Source: Gamarada debralockiae
Lineage: Eukaryota > Ascomycota > Leotiomycetes > Helotiales > Hyphodiscaceae
Direction of reading: 5' to 3'
Length of the DNA stretch: 63,920 nucleotides
Assembly (NCBI GenBank): GCA_002803225.1
Contig: NXFV01000360.1
Span: 1 to 63,920, forward strand
Shown: positions 23,599 to 33,681 of the stretch, piece after piece
Numbering within the stretch: position 1 is the first letter of the stretch
Layout of the letters: each line of letters starts with the position of its first letter
The notes under the pieces: model-generated
Told to the model about the DNA's origin: nothing
Seen by the model: only the letters and a program-made list of their open reading frames with translations
Database searches by the model: none
Program-made: the position numbers and the translations under genes

Positions 23599-23751
23599 AT
23601 TACCATTACTGGCATGTGATCTGAGATCTATCTCTCCCTCTAATGATGTCCCAATCTTTCTGTCCATGATGTCTGTATACTTGTGCGTCGGCCTATATAT
23701 ATATACCTACCAAAACTCAACATTTTGTGCTGATACAAAGCTCTCATCAGA

Positions 23752-25572
23752 TCAGCTATGTTGAACGTCCGCCTTCCTTCCAGACCCATTCTCAGCCCAC
23801 CTTTCCATGTCCGACCCTCTCTTCGCGATTGCAAGAACTAGGAATCCGCCCATCACGGCGAGTGCCACACCTACTAGTCATTAGAAAGAAACTTTCCGAA
23901 GAGAGAAATCAACGATAGACTCACAAAAACTAAAAGTCCATCCAACGCCAATGGCATTTATCAAAGGTACAACGGCCGCACTGCTGCCTGCAGCAAACAA
24001 GTATTGGATGATATATTTGCCACTAATGACTTCGGACCTCTTGTGGGGAAGGACCTCTGAAGTCAACACCGCATCAGTATGTCTTTCCCTCTTGCAATAA
24101 AACCAGGAATTAAGTAATTAGGGGGACTATTTACCAGCGGCATAAGTATTTAACCCATTAAAGCTCCCCATCAATCCCATTCCTCCAGCAAAAGCTGTGA
24201 TAATCGGCAAGGCCAAGCCCCCCACCTTAGTCTGCAAAGTCCATCCATAAAGCAGAGCAGCAATTGGGAGTACGAGAAACAGCGGCATCAGCCCACTATT
24301 CAATCGATCTTGTGGCAGCCTAACTCCATTTCTCTTCAAAATGTATCTTTGAACGGTGCGATCAGAGAGTTTGCCTCCTAAGATGCTGCCAATGAGAAAC
24401 CCGGCCCCGGGTGCGATGTAGAAGAGACCGCTGACGAGTGGAGTTGTGAGGTTAAACAGGGGGTTGATTATGGAGCGGGCGGAAGTGAGGAGGGCGTATT
24501 GGTATACGGATAGGAAGCCACATGTTATATGCTGTCATGAAAGTCTTGGTAAGTGGACTTGCGGCGGAGGGTGGATGAGGGCTTGGAAGAGGAAATTGCG
24601 TAGGAGGTAAACTGACAGCGAAAAGAACATTTGGGTAAATCAGTGGCCAGAATATTCTACTGGGGTTGAACTTCGCCACCACTTCAAGCGTTGATATCCA
24701 GTTATCCTTTTTCTCCATAGGGACTTCCCCATGTTTGTCTTTTTGTCGGATATCCGGTGCGAATAGAAGGGAGGAGACAAGCCCGAGACCGACCATGGCT
24801 ACTTGCAACCAGTAAATCAATCGCCAACTAGTGAAAGTTACGATGATACCGCCAATACAGGGGCCTACAATACATCATTAGCGTGACTATGCTTCATTGC
24901 TCATGCCCCAAGATTTCTTCGACGAGCAATGTCTGAAACGATGGATTGACGTACCTATGGCTGGACCGCTAGCAGTCCCCACCATGATGAATCCCACCGC
25001 AGTTCCACGGACAATCTGCAAGATAAAATTCAGGCTTCAGTTATGTGGCAATGTTCTACTCAACCCAAGAGCATGCTCACCGGCTCAAAGATGTCCGCAA
25101 TAATAGTCTGACCAGCAACCATAAAAAATGTTCCCTGCAACCCACTCAGGACCCTCATAACTGTGAAAGTTATTATATCCTTCGCCAAAGCAATCCCAAT
25201 CGAGCAGCCCAATAATATAAAAATTGCAGCATTATATGCGTTTCTTCGGCCTACGATTTCACTGATGGGTCCCCAGATGAAGGATGAGGAACCCATAGCT
25301 ATCAAAACCCCGGCGTTCGTGATATTGATGATTTCGACTGTGGTAGAGAATTCGGAAGCGATCTCGGGTATGGCCGGGAGGAGAGACGTGCTGGAGTAGG
25401 TCACTGCCAATGTCATCCAGCTTACGATGAAGAGGATGGTGTATTTTCGCCATGTAGGGAGGAAGGTATATTTTTCTGTATCATCTTCGGCGGGAGAGGA
25501 GCCAAGCCCTTCAAGATCGCTACCTAGTGGGCGAAGTCCTATAACTGCATGGGAATGACTTGTTGATTCCAT
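23752..25572 (-). CDS. MFS drug:H+ antiporter-type transporter (DHA1-like)
   Basis: Six exons (25081-25572, 24955-25015, 24617-24864, 24135-24531, 23925-24056, 23752-23873) give 483 residues with exact frame closure. After a soluble N terminus (~40 residues) come TM1 ([17 protein letters not shown]) and the MFS signature loop with [14 protein letters not shown] between TM2 and TM3. Next are [20 protein letters not shown], a motif-C-like stretch [19 protein letters not shown], a central loop, and the C-terminal six-helix half ending [20 protein letters not shown]. This is the layout of fungal 12-TM DHA1 exporters of drugs and metabolites at the plasma membrane. The substrate is unknown. It converges on the Zn2Cys6 gene, whose product may control it. 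Confidence 0.9.
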
Positions 25573-26063
25573 CTTAAGATGCCTGTGGCGTTTCTGAGGG
25601 TGAACCGTTTGGGTAAAAGCTTGAAAATGAACAATGAAGGTCTAGCAAACAAAAGCAAATGGGCAGCGTCCTTTCTTTAATGAAATCAAAGACTGGAATA
25701 AAACTCTTTTCTTTAAAAAGAAGAATAGATCCACTCTAAGTGAAAATTTGGCACCCTTCGGCAGGTGCATCTTTGTCGCCGAACACACCGGCGGCAGGAG
25801 TTTGACGGCCGATGACAAGCAACAGCAGCAAACTTACAAATTAAAACAAATGCCAATATAATACAATAGAGATAACATCGAATAAGGAATAGACTGCGTT
25901 TCCCTCGTCTCGCATTTGCAGAAGTATAGAATGAATAGGTACAGCGAAAAAGCAGATATTTACGGTTTCACCGGGTTTCCCTATGCACAAGTCCGCTTTA
26001 TCTTCGTCGACCAGCAAGCGCTTCACCCCTCATTCTCAGGCAAAATCATAGCATACATGGACC
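25573..26063. promoter_or_regulatory. Promoter region of the MFS exporter / AA9 3' flank
   Basis: Contains the upstream region of the minus-strand exporter and the 3' flank of the AA9 gene. A small inverted repeat CTTTTCTTTAAAAAGAAG lies near 25707-25724. No regulator site is claimed. Confidence 0.35.
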
Positions 26064-27579
26064 CTAAACGCATTGGTAGTAATAAGGAGGCGAGACAGCG
26101 GAGCAGGTGGATCCAGACTACACAAATCATTAGCCTTCAATTGCCCCATTCCTTCAGCACAAGAATTATAATCACTTACCGCACAAGTAGTGCAACCTGT
26201 CCAAGGGCTCCCACCACACTGCCCATACTTTGCAACCGTACATCCTGTCGTCGATCCACTGCTCGTACTCGCAGCAGCAGTACTTGTTGTTTTCGTGCTC
26301 AGTGTAGTCCCGCTCCCGCCCCCGCTCGTGGCTGCAGTGCCTGTTCCGGTTGGGGAATATGAAGTGCCGGTCGTCGTCACGGTTTCGACGCCAGAGCATG
26401 TCGCGCCGGCGGATTTGGTCGTTCCGCCTGAGTAGACGGTGGGCCCGGGTACGACGTACGTAGTCATAGTCTCGTAAACTGTTGAGGATCTCGGCGTTAG
26501 CATTACTTTTTCAGGAAATGAGGAAGAGTAGAAAGTTTGATTCAGAAGAAGCGAGGTAGGTGGAGAACCACCACTCCACGACGGAGTTTTGTAACTGCCT
26601 GAAGAGGGAAGAAAAGAAATCGAAGATACGAACTGTCGATCAAGATTCCAGGATCAGTCGCTGCATACGCGCCAGGGAGGAAGACGGTTCCGGGGTTGGC
26701 TGAACCACCTCCTGTTACTGTGATTTGATCTAAAGTCTTGAGTCAGCGAGAAAGAATGGAAAGCAGGCACAAGAATGTGGAAGTAGACTTTATGGGAGGG
26801 GAAGGAAGGGGAGGAACTGAGAAAGAAAAAGCAGCAAACATACAGCAACTCATATAAAACTGAGCACCTTCAAGTGAGCTCGCGACATGCAAGGCAATCA
26901 CCTCGGCACGAAGCAGGTAGTCGCCCGCAGGAATATCTGATGGAATTTTGACTGCCATCTTTCCGCAACAAGTGTTTAAGTCTTTCGTTCCCCAATTGTC
27001 CGCCGCTCCATCTGAGGCGCCAACGATTGCGGCCCAACTGTCTTCGAAGATCTTGAACCTGCTTTCTGTTAGGATTGACACCATAGTGGACTTAATGCTT
27101 TTCACCATCCCGTTGAGCCGTCAGCTGTCGAGGCATCTGCCACCTTTGTCATGTACACCTGAACTGGGCCGAAGTGATCCCCGCCAATAGCTTCAACGGT
27201 GCAATCACGGTCACCGGGTTGCTGCACAAGGAAGTCAGCATTTACGTCATTCATACAGACTCGGTGGCATTGAAATATACCTGATGCATCTCTACAGCCA
27301 CAATCGACCCTGCGGGCACAACGCACTTGTTTGCAATTCCTGTCAGACCGTTGACATTGCATCTGATATCTGTACTCGTTACATCTACTACCGGAGAGTT
27401 TGACGGTGGTAGGCGGACGCAGTAGCCCTGGTACGGAAAGTTAGTTAATATCATCCCAAAGCAAGAGAAAGAATACATATCTCGTCCACGCCGTTGACCC
27501 AGAGCTCCTGGAAAGTGGCATGGCCGGCAGCTTGCTGTAGTGCGAGAGCAGCAATGGATAATAGGACAGCGGACTTCAT
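26064..27579 (-). CDS. AA9 lytic polysaccharide monooxygenase with CBM1
   Basis: Secreted copper enzyme that oxidatively cleaves cellulose. Seven exons: 27481-27579, 27281-27430, 27106-27221, 26844-27058, 26634-26729, 26180-26478 and 26064-26117; total 342 residues with exact frame closure. Signal peptide is residues 1-19; cleavage exposes His20 in [14 protein letters not shown], the N-terminal copper-brace His. The second His is in [10 protein letters not shown], and the axial Tyr in [17 protein letters not shown] Ser/Thr/Gly-rich linker (~residues 240-305) leads to a C-terminal CBM1 ([16 protein letters not shown] plus [15 protein letters not shown]). The first intron (27431-27480) cannot be GT-AG if the frame is to hold; it fits AT-AC. 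The intron interrupting exons 5 and 6 again has the donor GTTCGT. The role is plant cell-wall breakdown. Confidence 0.93.
27431..27480 (-). other. Putative AT-AC intron in the AA9 gene
   Basis: On the minus strand the 50-bp intron begins ATATGT and ends CCGTAC, with a branch-like TTAACTAAC about 10 bases before its end. Splicing joins GTG-GAC-GAG to CAG-GGC-TAC-TGC, giving the family-typical [16 protein letters not shown]. The nearest GT-AG pairs either break the frame or delete the conserved VDE. The donor looks like a GTATGT whose first base became A, with the matching AC at the 3' end. Confidence 0.7.
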
Positions 27580-27980
27580 CTTTATCAAGATCGAGAAAGC
27601 ATCTGGGAAATTTTCGAAAGAAAGCACACAATGAGACAGGAGGCAGAAGGTCAATTTAAATGTTTAGACTATGGTGACTGTACCGGAAGTCCTCCGTAAT
27701 CACATGGCTTTTGCATATTAAATCGCGCCCCTTTCAGCTATTGTAATATACAGAGCGGCCCTTCGATCCCAGTATCGCTTGGCTTCACTTGAATGCCAAG
27801 CCATTTGAGTGCAACGTTCTGTCATGTGTGATGAATATCTGTCAATTAATCGATCTGGAGCCAAGAGACCTGGACAGAGTTCAAAGGCTGGCGAATTAAA
27901 AATGGTCTGAAGGCCTGGAATTGAGGCAAAATGGGGCGGCTGGATTGGATAAAGTACAAGTACTATTTAGTCTTATGTAT
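27580..27980. promoter_or_regulatory. Upstream region of the AA9 gene
   Basis: About 400 bp of gene-free DNA 5' to the AA9 start codon. It presumably carries carbon-source control sites; none is individually claimed. Confidence 0.3.
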
Positions 27981-28709
27981 ATTATTTTATGGACGAAGGG
28001 CCATTGAAGCAAATGCCAAGACGGAATGTTGCATCGAATGAAGAGTTCCAGTGCCACTTGAACCGATATGCCGAATTCGCACTACGTTAAATTTCAAATT
28101 ACGTGATAAAACACACCCGCATCCGACTATGAGAACCCACCATCTTATAAAGAACCCAAGAGAGGAATTCACGCGCTATAGACTCTAATCAAGTACTGCT
28201 CTTAAAATAATTCAAATGAATAAAGGAAATTTATAAAATTAAAGAAATTATATATTATCTTTGTGATTAACGTTAATTATAGGCTATGATCGCTAAAGCT
28301 TTAGGCCTCCTTCGCTAAAAGTAAGCCTGAAAATCAATTTTTCAAACCTCAATAAGACTCTATTTAACGAAACTTTCTTAGAGACATTTATAAATATTAA
28401 TAAAATAAGTAAAAAGGCTTCTTTGGAAGTATTAAATAGTATATAATTGTGAAACAGTAGCAAGTTATATTTATTTAACACCCGAGAAAATCGCACCTGG
28501 CGTACCTTTATCAGGAATAATTCGAAAACGGATATGATGCGAAAACGATATACCGGAACCCCGCGATATCATGGCGTGGGGAAGGTACTGGAGTAGCCCG
28601 ACAGGGGCATTTAGCCTGGAAACGAAACAACGATAGCACTCCACAATTTGGGAACACCCACGTGGTTTGGCGATGCACCCTTTTTGAGTGGATTACAAGA
28701 ATGAACGAG
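27981..28709. repeat. Dispersed repeat, long copy (split)
   Basis: The outer parts (27981-28043 and 28551-28709) match a compact copy at 30971-31197. Shared blocks include GGACGAAGGRCCATT, AAGCAAATGCCAAGAC, CCCCGCGAT and CACGTGGTTTGGCGAT-like sequence. Here they are separated by about 490 bp of AT-rich DNA absent from the other copy. No terminal inverted repeats or target duplication around the extra DNA were found. Confidence 0.6.
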
Positions 28710-29623
28710 GAGATGTTTCTGTATAAAAGCGATTGCGTCTTTACCAAGGAAAAGCCTCCTTCTGGGGAGGCTAATGCACACTTGTAGATTGGCGTTAAGA
28801 AAAGAGACTGATTGGCCGATTCGAGTTATCGATAGAGAAAAGTAAGATATCCTCAAGTGGCATCGAGGAAATCCGTCGGGGGACCACTTGAACTGCCCAA
28901 AGCGCTCATAGTGCTTCGCAGGAGGGAGCGATTACAGAATAATTATCCTGTCGCGAAGCGCTAAAATCCTACGCGACCAAAAAAAAGGTTGGTTTTGGGG
29001 TGGGCCGGGGGGCAACAGTTTTGATGACACTTTTGCCATCAAAAGCCTCCGAACTCGACCAGGTGAACGCAGATGCAATCTTGGACAAGAATATCTGTGG
29101 CACGCTGGCGGGGCGTACACGAATATGGCTTGTCAAGAGAAGTAATCGAGTTCTCGTTAACCGCATTCCACGGCCACGTGCAGGAGGAAGCATCGTATGT
29201 GAGAGCGTAACAGTTAGTGATGAGTCCCTTGCCTCAAAAGGCGATTGCTTTGTAGATCCATAAATCCTGAGTGATGAGGCGGGAAGCGAGGTCCAGTTGC
29301 GTGAAAAACTGAGTATCTAAGTTAGGAAACCCCTCGACTTTTTATATGTGGAAATTGTGAAGCTGACGTTGTATTATTCACTGGGGATATCGTTCGCCAC
29401 AGAGGCTGATGGTTTGCACACCCAGCAAACAGGCCTTGATAGAAAATATCAGGGGTCAGGGCTAGCAATACATTTGGTAGCAATAGGTACTATCTTGGCA
29501 TGAGGCTTCGTCGAAGGGAACATCCTCTTCGTCGATCTCGCTTGCCGATATTGGCTGCAACGCACTCCGCATCAGGGATGGTCAACCAACAACTGAGTTC
29601 AACAAAGCTTGGCCTGCATATAT
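28710..29623. other. Gene-free stretch
   Basis: Short open frames on both strands (for example 29000-29263 plus) resemble nothing recognisable. Probably decayed repeat DNA. Confidence 0.4.
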
Positions 29624-29698
29624 TAATCGTTCGGCTAGCACCATCACCACCCAATATGCGAACGCATATTGGGTGAGGGGGCGTTAGCCGAACGATTA
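29624..29698. repeat. Long imperfect palindrome (hairpin)
   Basis: Left arm 29624-29660 (TAATCGTTCGGCTA ... CCCAATATGCG) pairs with right arm 29661-29698 (CGCATATTGGG ... TAGCCGAACGATTA) with a few mismatches. The outer 14 bp and the inner 11 bp are perfect. It may be a terminus or fold-back remnant of a DNA element. Confidence 0.8.
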
Positions 29699-30401
29699 GC
29701 CGGTTTCGCCGGACTACATGCTCATGCATTGGATGATTACGGAGTGGCTGCGTGAGTCTCTTGCTTTCGAGAATTTGTTGACGGCGGTCAATTGGGTCCG
29801 GGCAGCCAATGCCCAAGGGGCGACTGTGACTAGTCTCACCGTTTCTTACCATCAGTGTCAGCCGAACCAAATATCGAACAAACGCCAGAAACTCGGGATT
29901 TAAAACTTTCACAGGTCTTTCCTTTTTGAATCTGGTGTACTGTGCGCATTTGATAATCCAACGACAAGGCAGATTGATTCTACTTCTCCATGCTTCAGAA
30001 TCCTTTCATTTGCTAGTTTTTGCATTGAAAAAGCATTTGAATACAATTGGAGGTGTCGAAATATCATCTCACCCTGAACCCCTAAGCTGGGCGTGACTCC
30101 TACGTTGAATATTGACGTTTCTATGTCAGCTCTTCTAGATGAGCGCCAGTATGCGTTGCAATCTCCCACACCATTGATATTTCCTTTCAGGTGTTACAAT
30201 CGTAATGATTCGCCTGGGTTGCCTTGATTTGGCAAACCAGAGCCACCATTTCCCCCAGATAAAGGAGAGCGAGCCCGCCTTCCAAGACTTTACTTCCTCT
30301 GCTCTTTCAGAAATCATACAACCATACCCTCTTCGATATTAAACGTAACGCCACCTAGATTGCTGCCTTATACCATCCATCCATACCTGGTACCTTCCAG
30401 C
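29699..30401. other. Gene-free stretch and upstream region of small gene copy 1
   Basis: Open frames at 29490-29912 and 29909-30169 (minus) are unrecognised. The right end, with GGCAAACCAGAGCCACC near 30232-30248, resembles the region upstream of copy 2, which has GGCAAACCAAGCGTTGCAGCC near 34463. This suggests the promoter was duplicated too. Confidence 0.4.
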
Positions 30402-30752
30402 ATGCCTCTGAATGCCTTCTCCAATGTAGCTGACAATGGCTCAGCCTCTTGGTTTGTCTGCCATCTCATTCATCCCTATGATAACAATCGTATGAGAATT
30501 CATCTACTGATAAAGACTCGGTTCATTCATAGGTCGGCGGCCGATCAAGCTCCTTCCCGGAAGGAGCATCCTTCTCTAAGCCCGCGTCGCCTGCAAGACT
30601 TCATGGCAGACACGACCTCCACCTCATACCACGCTCATCGCCAAACCACTCAAGAGTCTGTTGTCGATGCTGCGCGGAAGCGGATGACAGAGAAGCTGGA
30701 TGCCTTTGACCAAGCTTTTGGTCAAGCTGGAGCAAACTTAAGAAGGAGCTGA
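30402..30752 (+). CDS. Small two-exon gene, copy 1 (89 aa, unknown function)
   Basis: Exons 30402-30451 and 30533-30752 with an 81-bp GT-AG intron (GTTTGT...CATAG) give 89 residues. The start is MPLNAFSNVADNGSASWS. It then reads AADQAPSRKEHPSLSPRRLQ, then DFMADTTSTSYHAHRQTT, and ends with a helix-like charged part (VVDAARKRMTEKLDAFDQAF). I recognise no domain. The evidence that it is a gene is a diverged second copy at 34630-34975. That copy has the same start, the same phase-2 intron position after SASW, and about half of its residues conserved, with no stops. The protein is hydrophilic, has no signal peptide, and may be a short helical cytosolic or nuclear protein. Confidence 0.6.
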   Translation: MPLNAFSNVADNGSASWFVCHLIHPYDNNRMRIHLLIKTRFIHRSAADQAPSRKEHPSLSPRRLQDFMADTTSTSYHAHRQTTQESVVDAARKRMTEKLDAFDQAFGQAGANLRRS

Positions 30753-30970
30753 ACAGCATTAGTCAGGAATTAGAACAAATCAACCCTCCATTATGTATGT
30801 TACGCGCGATTCAGAGCTGCTATAGCTAGTTTCAAACTATGAAAACACTGTTTCACTGAGATCCTGTGCTGTCCTCCCAGCGTAGACTGTCCAACATCCC
30901 AGAAACTTTGACTTAGATTAGAGCTAGAAATCTCAAGTATGAGTGGCAATAAGTCTCATGTATTTATATT

Positions 30971-31197
30971 ATGGACGAAGGACCATTCAAGCAAATGCCA
31001 AGACTGAAGGTTGCATCAAATAAAGGCAGATAGGGGGCCAACAGTACCCCGCGATTGTGTAGTGTGGGGAGGAACCCAAGTGCCGGAGAAGCTTTGACGG
31101 GGGTATTTAGCCAACACCAGGTATGAAACACTCTCAATTTGGAGTACCACGTAGTTTTAGCGATACCCCTTTTAGGGTGAATGACGAGAATGAGCTG
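30971..31197. repeat. Dispersed repeat, compact copy
   Basis: Matches the outer blocks of 27981-28709 in the same order and orientation, without the ~490 bp of AT-rich DNA found there. It begins 219 bp after small gene copy 1. Confidence 0.6.
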
Positions 31198-31710
31198 ATC
31201 TTTAGGCATTTGGCGGACGTCAAGTTGTCAGAAGGTCAGAGCGGTTATGGCAATAGTGACAGTACACAGTATATTGATGAGCTTGATGAGCTTCGCAGCT
31301 TGTATTGATAGTATAAGCAGGAGGTTGATCGATGATGAATGAAGATAGTGATGGGGCTCTCCCAGTTCCTATATACCGCGTCGCGATGCGGTGATTACAT
31401 AAGCAATTCCTGACACAAGTAGGTGGGCTGCCGTCAGAGATTTTAAGAATAGAGTTATTTTAGCTCGCGGCCCACGTAGCCGCTATCCTGAGCAACTTTT
31501 CAAGAAGATTCTCACCTCTCTATCAAGAAAAATGTCTTGAGGTATTTTGTGGACGCTGAAGCACTCTTGAAGATTCGCGTCAAGAAAAGGAACTGATTCG
31601 TCGAATGGCTTCTCAGCCTCAATCACTACCTTGGCTCTGTAAACTTCGACCTTCAGCTTCAATTCCTCCTCAAACTATTTTTTTCCTCCTCGCAGTCTCA
31701 ACTTTAAATC

Positions 31711-32809
31711 ATGGCGGCCTCAGAAAATCCGACTCTAGCTGAACAAGGCATGTAGGCTCTACCAGGAGATGTTCCTCTCCAACAAGTCAAATAATCTGGG
31801 TCCCCATCTGCAATCCCAGCACGTGTTGAATCGTCCGATTCTGCTGCTCAAAGTGAGCAGCATTACCATCTGATGTCAGAAAATGGCAACGGAAGGATTG
31901 TGAGAGTTGGTGGCAGAGATATATACCTAAGACCGCCAGAAGTCCTGTCGAATCAGACGATAGTATGTGTGCAAATCATGTATTGATTGATAACTAAGGA
32001 AGGAAGACTCGTAGGGTTGCCAGAACCGAGCTATGTAAACAGACCCGTTGCCACAGCAACAGCCAGCGCAACTGACAAGTCCTCGCCGATGTCGTACGAC
32101 ATAACCTTCTGTGGACACGAGCGCAGATTTTCAAGCACTGCCAAAGCAACTCCGAGGGTCAGAACTGGGGTGATTCTGAATTTCCAAAAGTTCCAGAGAA
32201 GCTCTGGATGATTATTGGTTAGGTTAGTGATGTTCGGTAGAGTGTTAAGGCTGGTCAAACTGATAAACTACAAGCAAAAGCACTGAAAGAATATCGCGAG
32301 TACCGTAATTCGGGCCAACGATGTTCAAAGGACTGAGAACATTATGGCAGTGGTCATATATCTATCAGATGTAGAACGCAAGGAGAATGCCTTGCATCGA
32401 TGACAATTGGCGAAGTCTCTGAGGCGCAGCATGAACGCATCAAACACGAAATTCACTGTAGTAAAAGTGACATCTCAGATTTCTGGGCCAAGGAGGTTTT
32501 GAGAGTAGAGAATATATCTAGAGTTATCTGTACCAGAAAGCTGAACGCAAAGAGGGCGTTTTATTCTCTATTGATCATGGCTTTTTTTGGTGGATTGGCA
32601 TTGGTCGTCTCAATGTTGATCATGACACTGCACCAGTCGAAACTCACAGTCTCATAACGACTTCGTTGTTTGTGCTAGCTATTGCTGTGGGATTGACTTA
32701 GTTTATGGATACTACTGAACCGAGGGACATCACAGGTGCTACCACGGCGTATACAGCTGCTCTGGTTGTGATTGTTGGAGCTATTAAGAACGTCTCTGCT
32801 GGGAGCTAA
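31711..32809 (+). pseudogene. Decayed membrane-protein gene, DUF6594-like C terminus
   Basis: An ATG at 31711 opens MAASENPTLAEQG, followed by two TAG/TAA stops. A readable stretch (RIVRVGGRDIYLRPPEVL) is interrupted by a 132-bp TG...CA element at 31946-32077. Removing the element and one AGTCC rejoins the frame as RPPEVLADVVRHNLLWTRAQ. Further on, after frame changes, KRAFYSLLIMAFFGGLALVV (from about 32552) begins a run of three hydrophobic spans with MDTTEPRDITGATTAYTAAL near 32704-32760. This is the arrangement of DUF6594 fungal membrane proteins. There is a frameshift near 32655 and a TAG near 32699. The gene is dead. Confidence 0.5.
31946..32077 (+). mobile_element. Short TG...CA element, copy 1 (132 bp)
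   Basis: Starts TGTCGAATCAGACGATA and ends CAACTGACA, flanked by the perfect 5-bp repeat AGTCC (31941-31945 and 32078-32082). Internal conserved blocks are GGTTGCCAGAAC and CCGTTGCCACAGCAAC. TG...CA ends with 5-bp target duplication are the hallmarks of LTR-type integration. It interrupts the coding frame of the decayed membrane-protein gene. Confidence 0.85.
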
Positions 32810-33564
32810 GCAGATCTGAGAGATCGAGGAGAACATCTTCACGAGGTCTCGGTCTTGTGGAGCTGATGAAATATAGAACCCACCCCGGGAGCTCAACATC
32901 TATAGCGCATTTCTCGGTCCTGATAATAGAAAGTGATTGTCACGACCGCTAAAGGTGAGCGGCAAGCAACTCGGACCAGGTCTGTCTCCCATGGAATACA
33001 CTCGTGTTCACAGTAGGAATACTACCCATTTGCAAACGTCGTTATGGAGTCACCTTTAAAAGCAATTCCAGAGTCATGTTGAAACTAACCAGCCAAAAGC
33101 TCCCGGAGGTTCAGTTTTCAAAATTCGCAATAAGGCTTGAGGAAGAGTGGGAGACTTTCGGATGCCATCGCATAGCCACACCATATGGTTACAAATAAGG
33201 ACCAAGTGATTTAAAAACAATTTTTAGACGTCGATGTTGAAAGACCAAGAGTGAAGAGGAGATCTCACATTGCGGATAGGGATTCGCTCGAGGGATTTCA
33301 GCCCTACCTGCATTACCCCATGCGACTTCGAACTTCAAACTCCGCCTGGACTCTGGACTCCTCACGACGGCCTTTCAATTTCACAACGGCACGGCTCCTG
33401 GACGACGATTTACGACTCCAAAATCCCTGCGCGAGGACTTTCGAACTTACATGTGCTTCACATTCCCTGTTCGAAGGCTTTTGAATTTACAGCACTCCAC
33501 AAACCCTGTAAGACTTTCGAATCCCCAGCAATTTATACCCCATGCTCGAAGACTCTTGGATTTT
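32810..33564. other. Gene-free stretch with diverged tandem units
   Basis: From about 33425 the DNA falls into diverged units of roughly 36-39 bp recurring around TTCGAA-type motifs (CTTTCGAACTTACATG, GCTTTTGAATTTACAG, CTTTCGAATCCCCAG). These run into the tighter repeat that follows. No gene recognised. Confidence 0.45.
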
Positions 33565-33681
33565 GTGTCTTTACACGAAATGGGTGGGTCTGTGTCTTTC
33601 GCACGACATGGGTGGGGCGTGTGTCTTTGGCACGACAAGGGTGGGGCGTGCGTCTTTTTGCACGAATTCGAGTGGGTCTGT
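33565..33681. repeat. Minisatellite-like tandem repeat
   Basis: Four imperfect units of about 27-32 bp, built on GTGTCTTT-n-CACGACAWGGGTGGGG. The last unit is the most diverged. Confidence 0.8.

Noticed and set aside
27431..27480. Minor-spliceosome (U12) intron in the AA9 gene
   Set aside because: The donor ATATGT does not match the U12 consensus ATATCC; a major-spliceosome AT-AC intron fits better.
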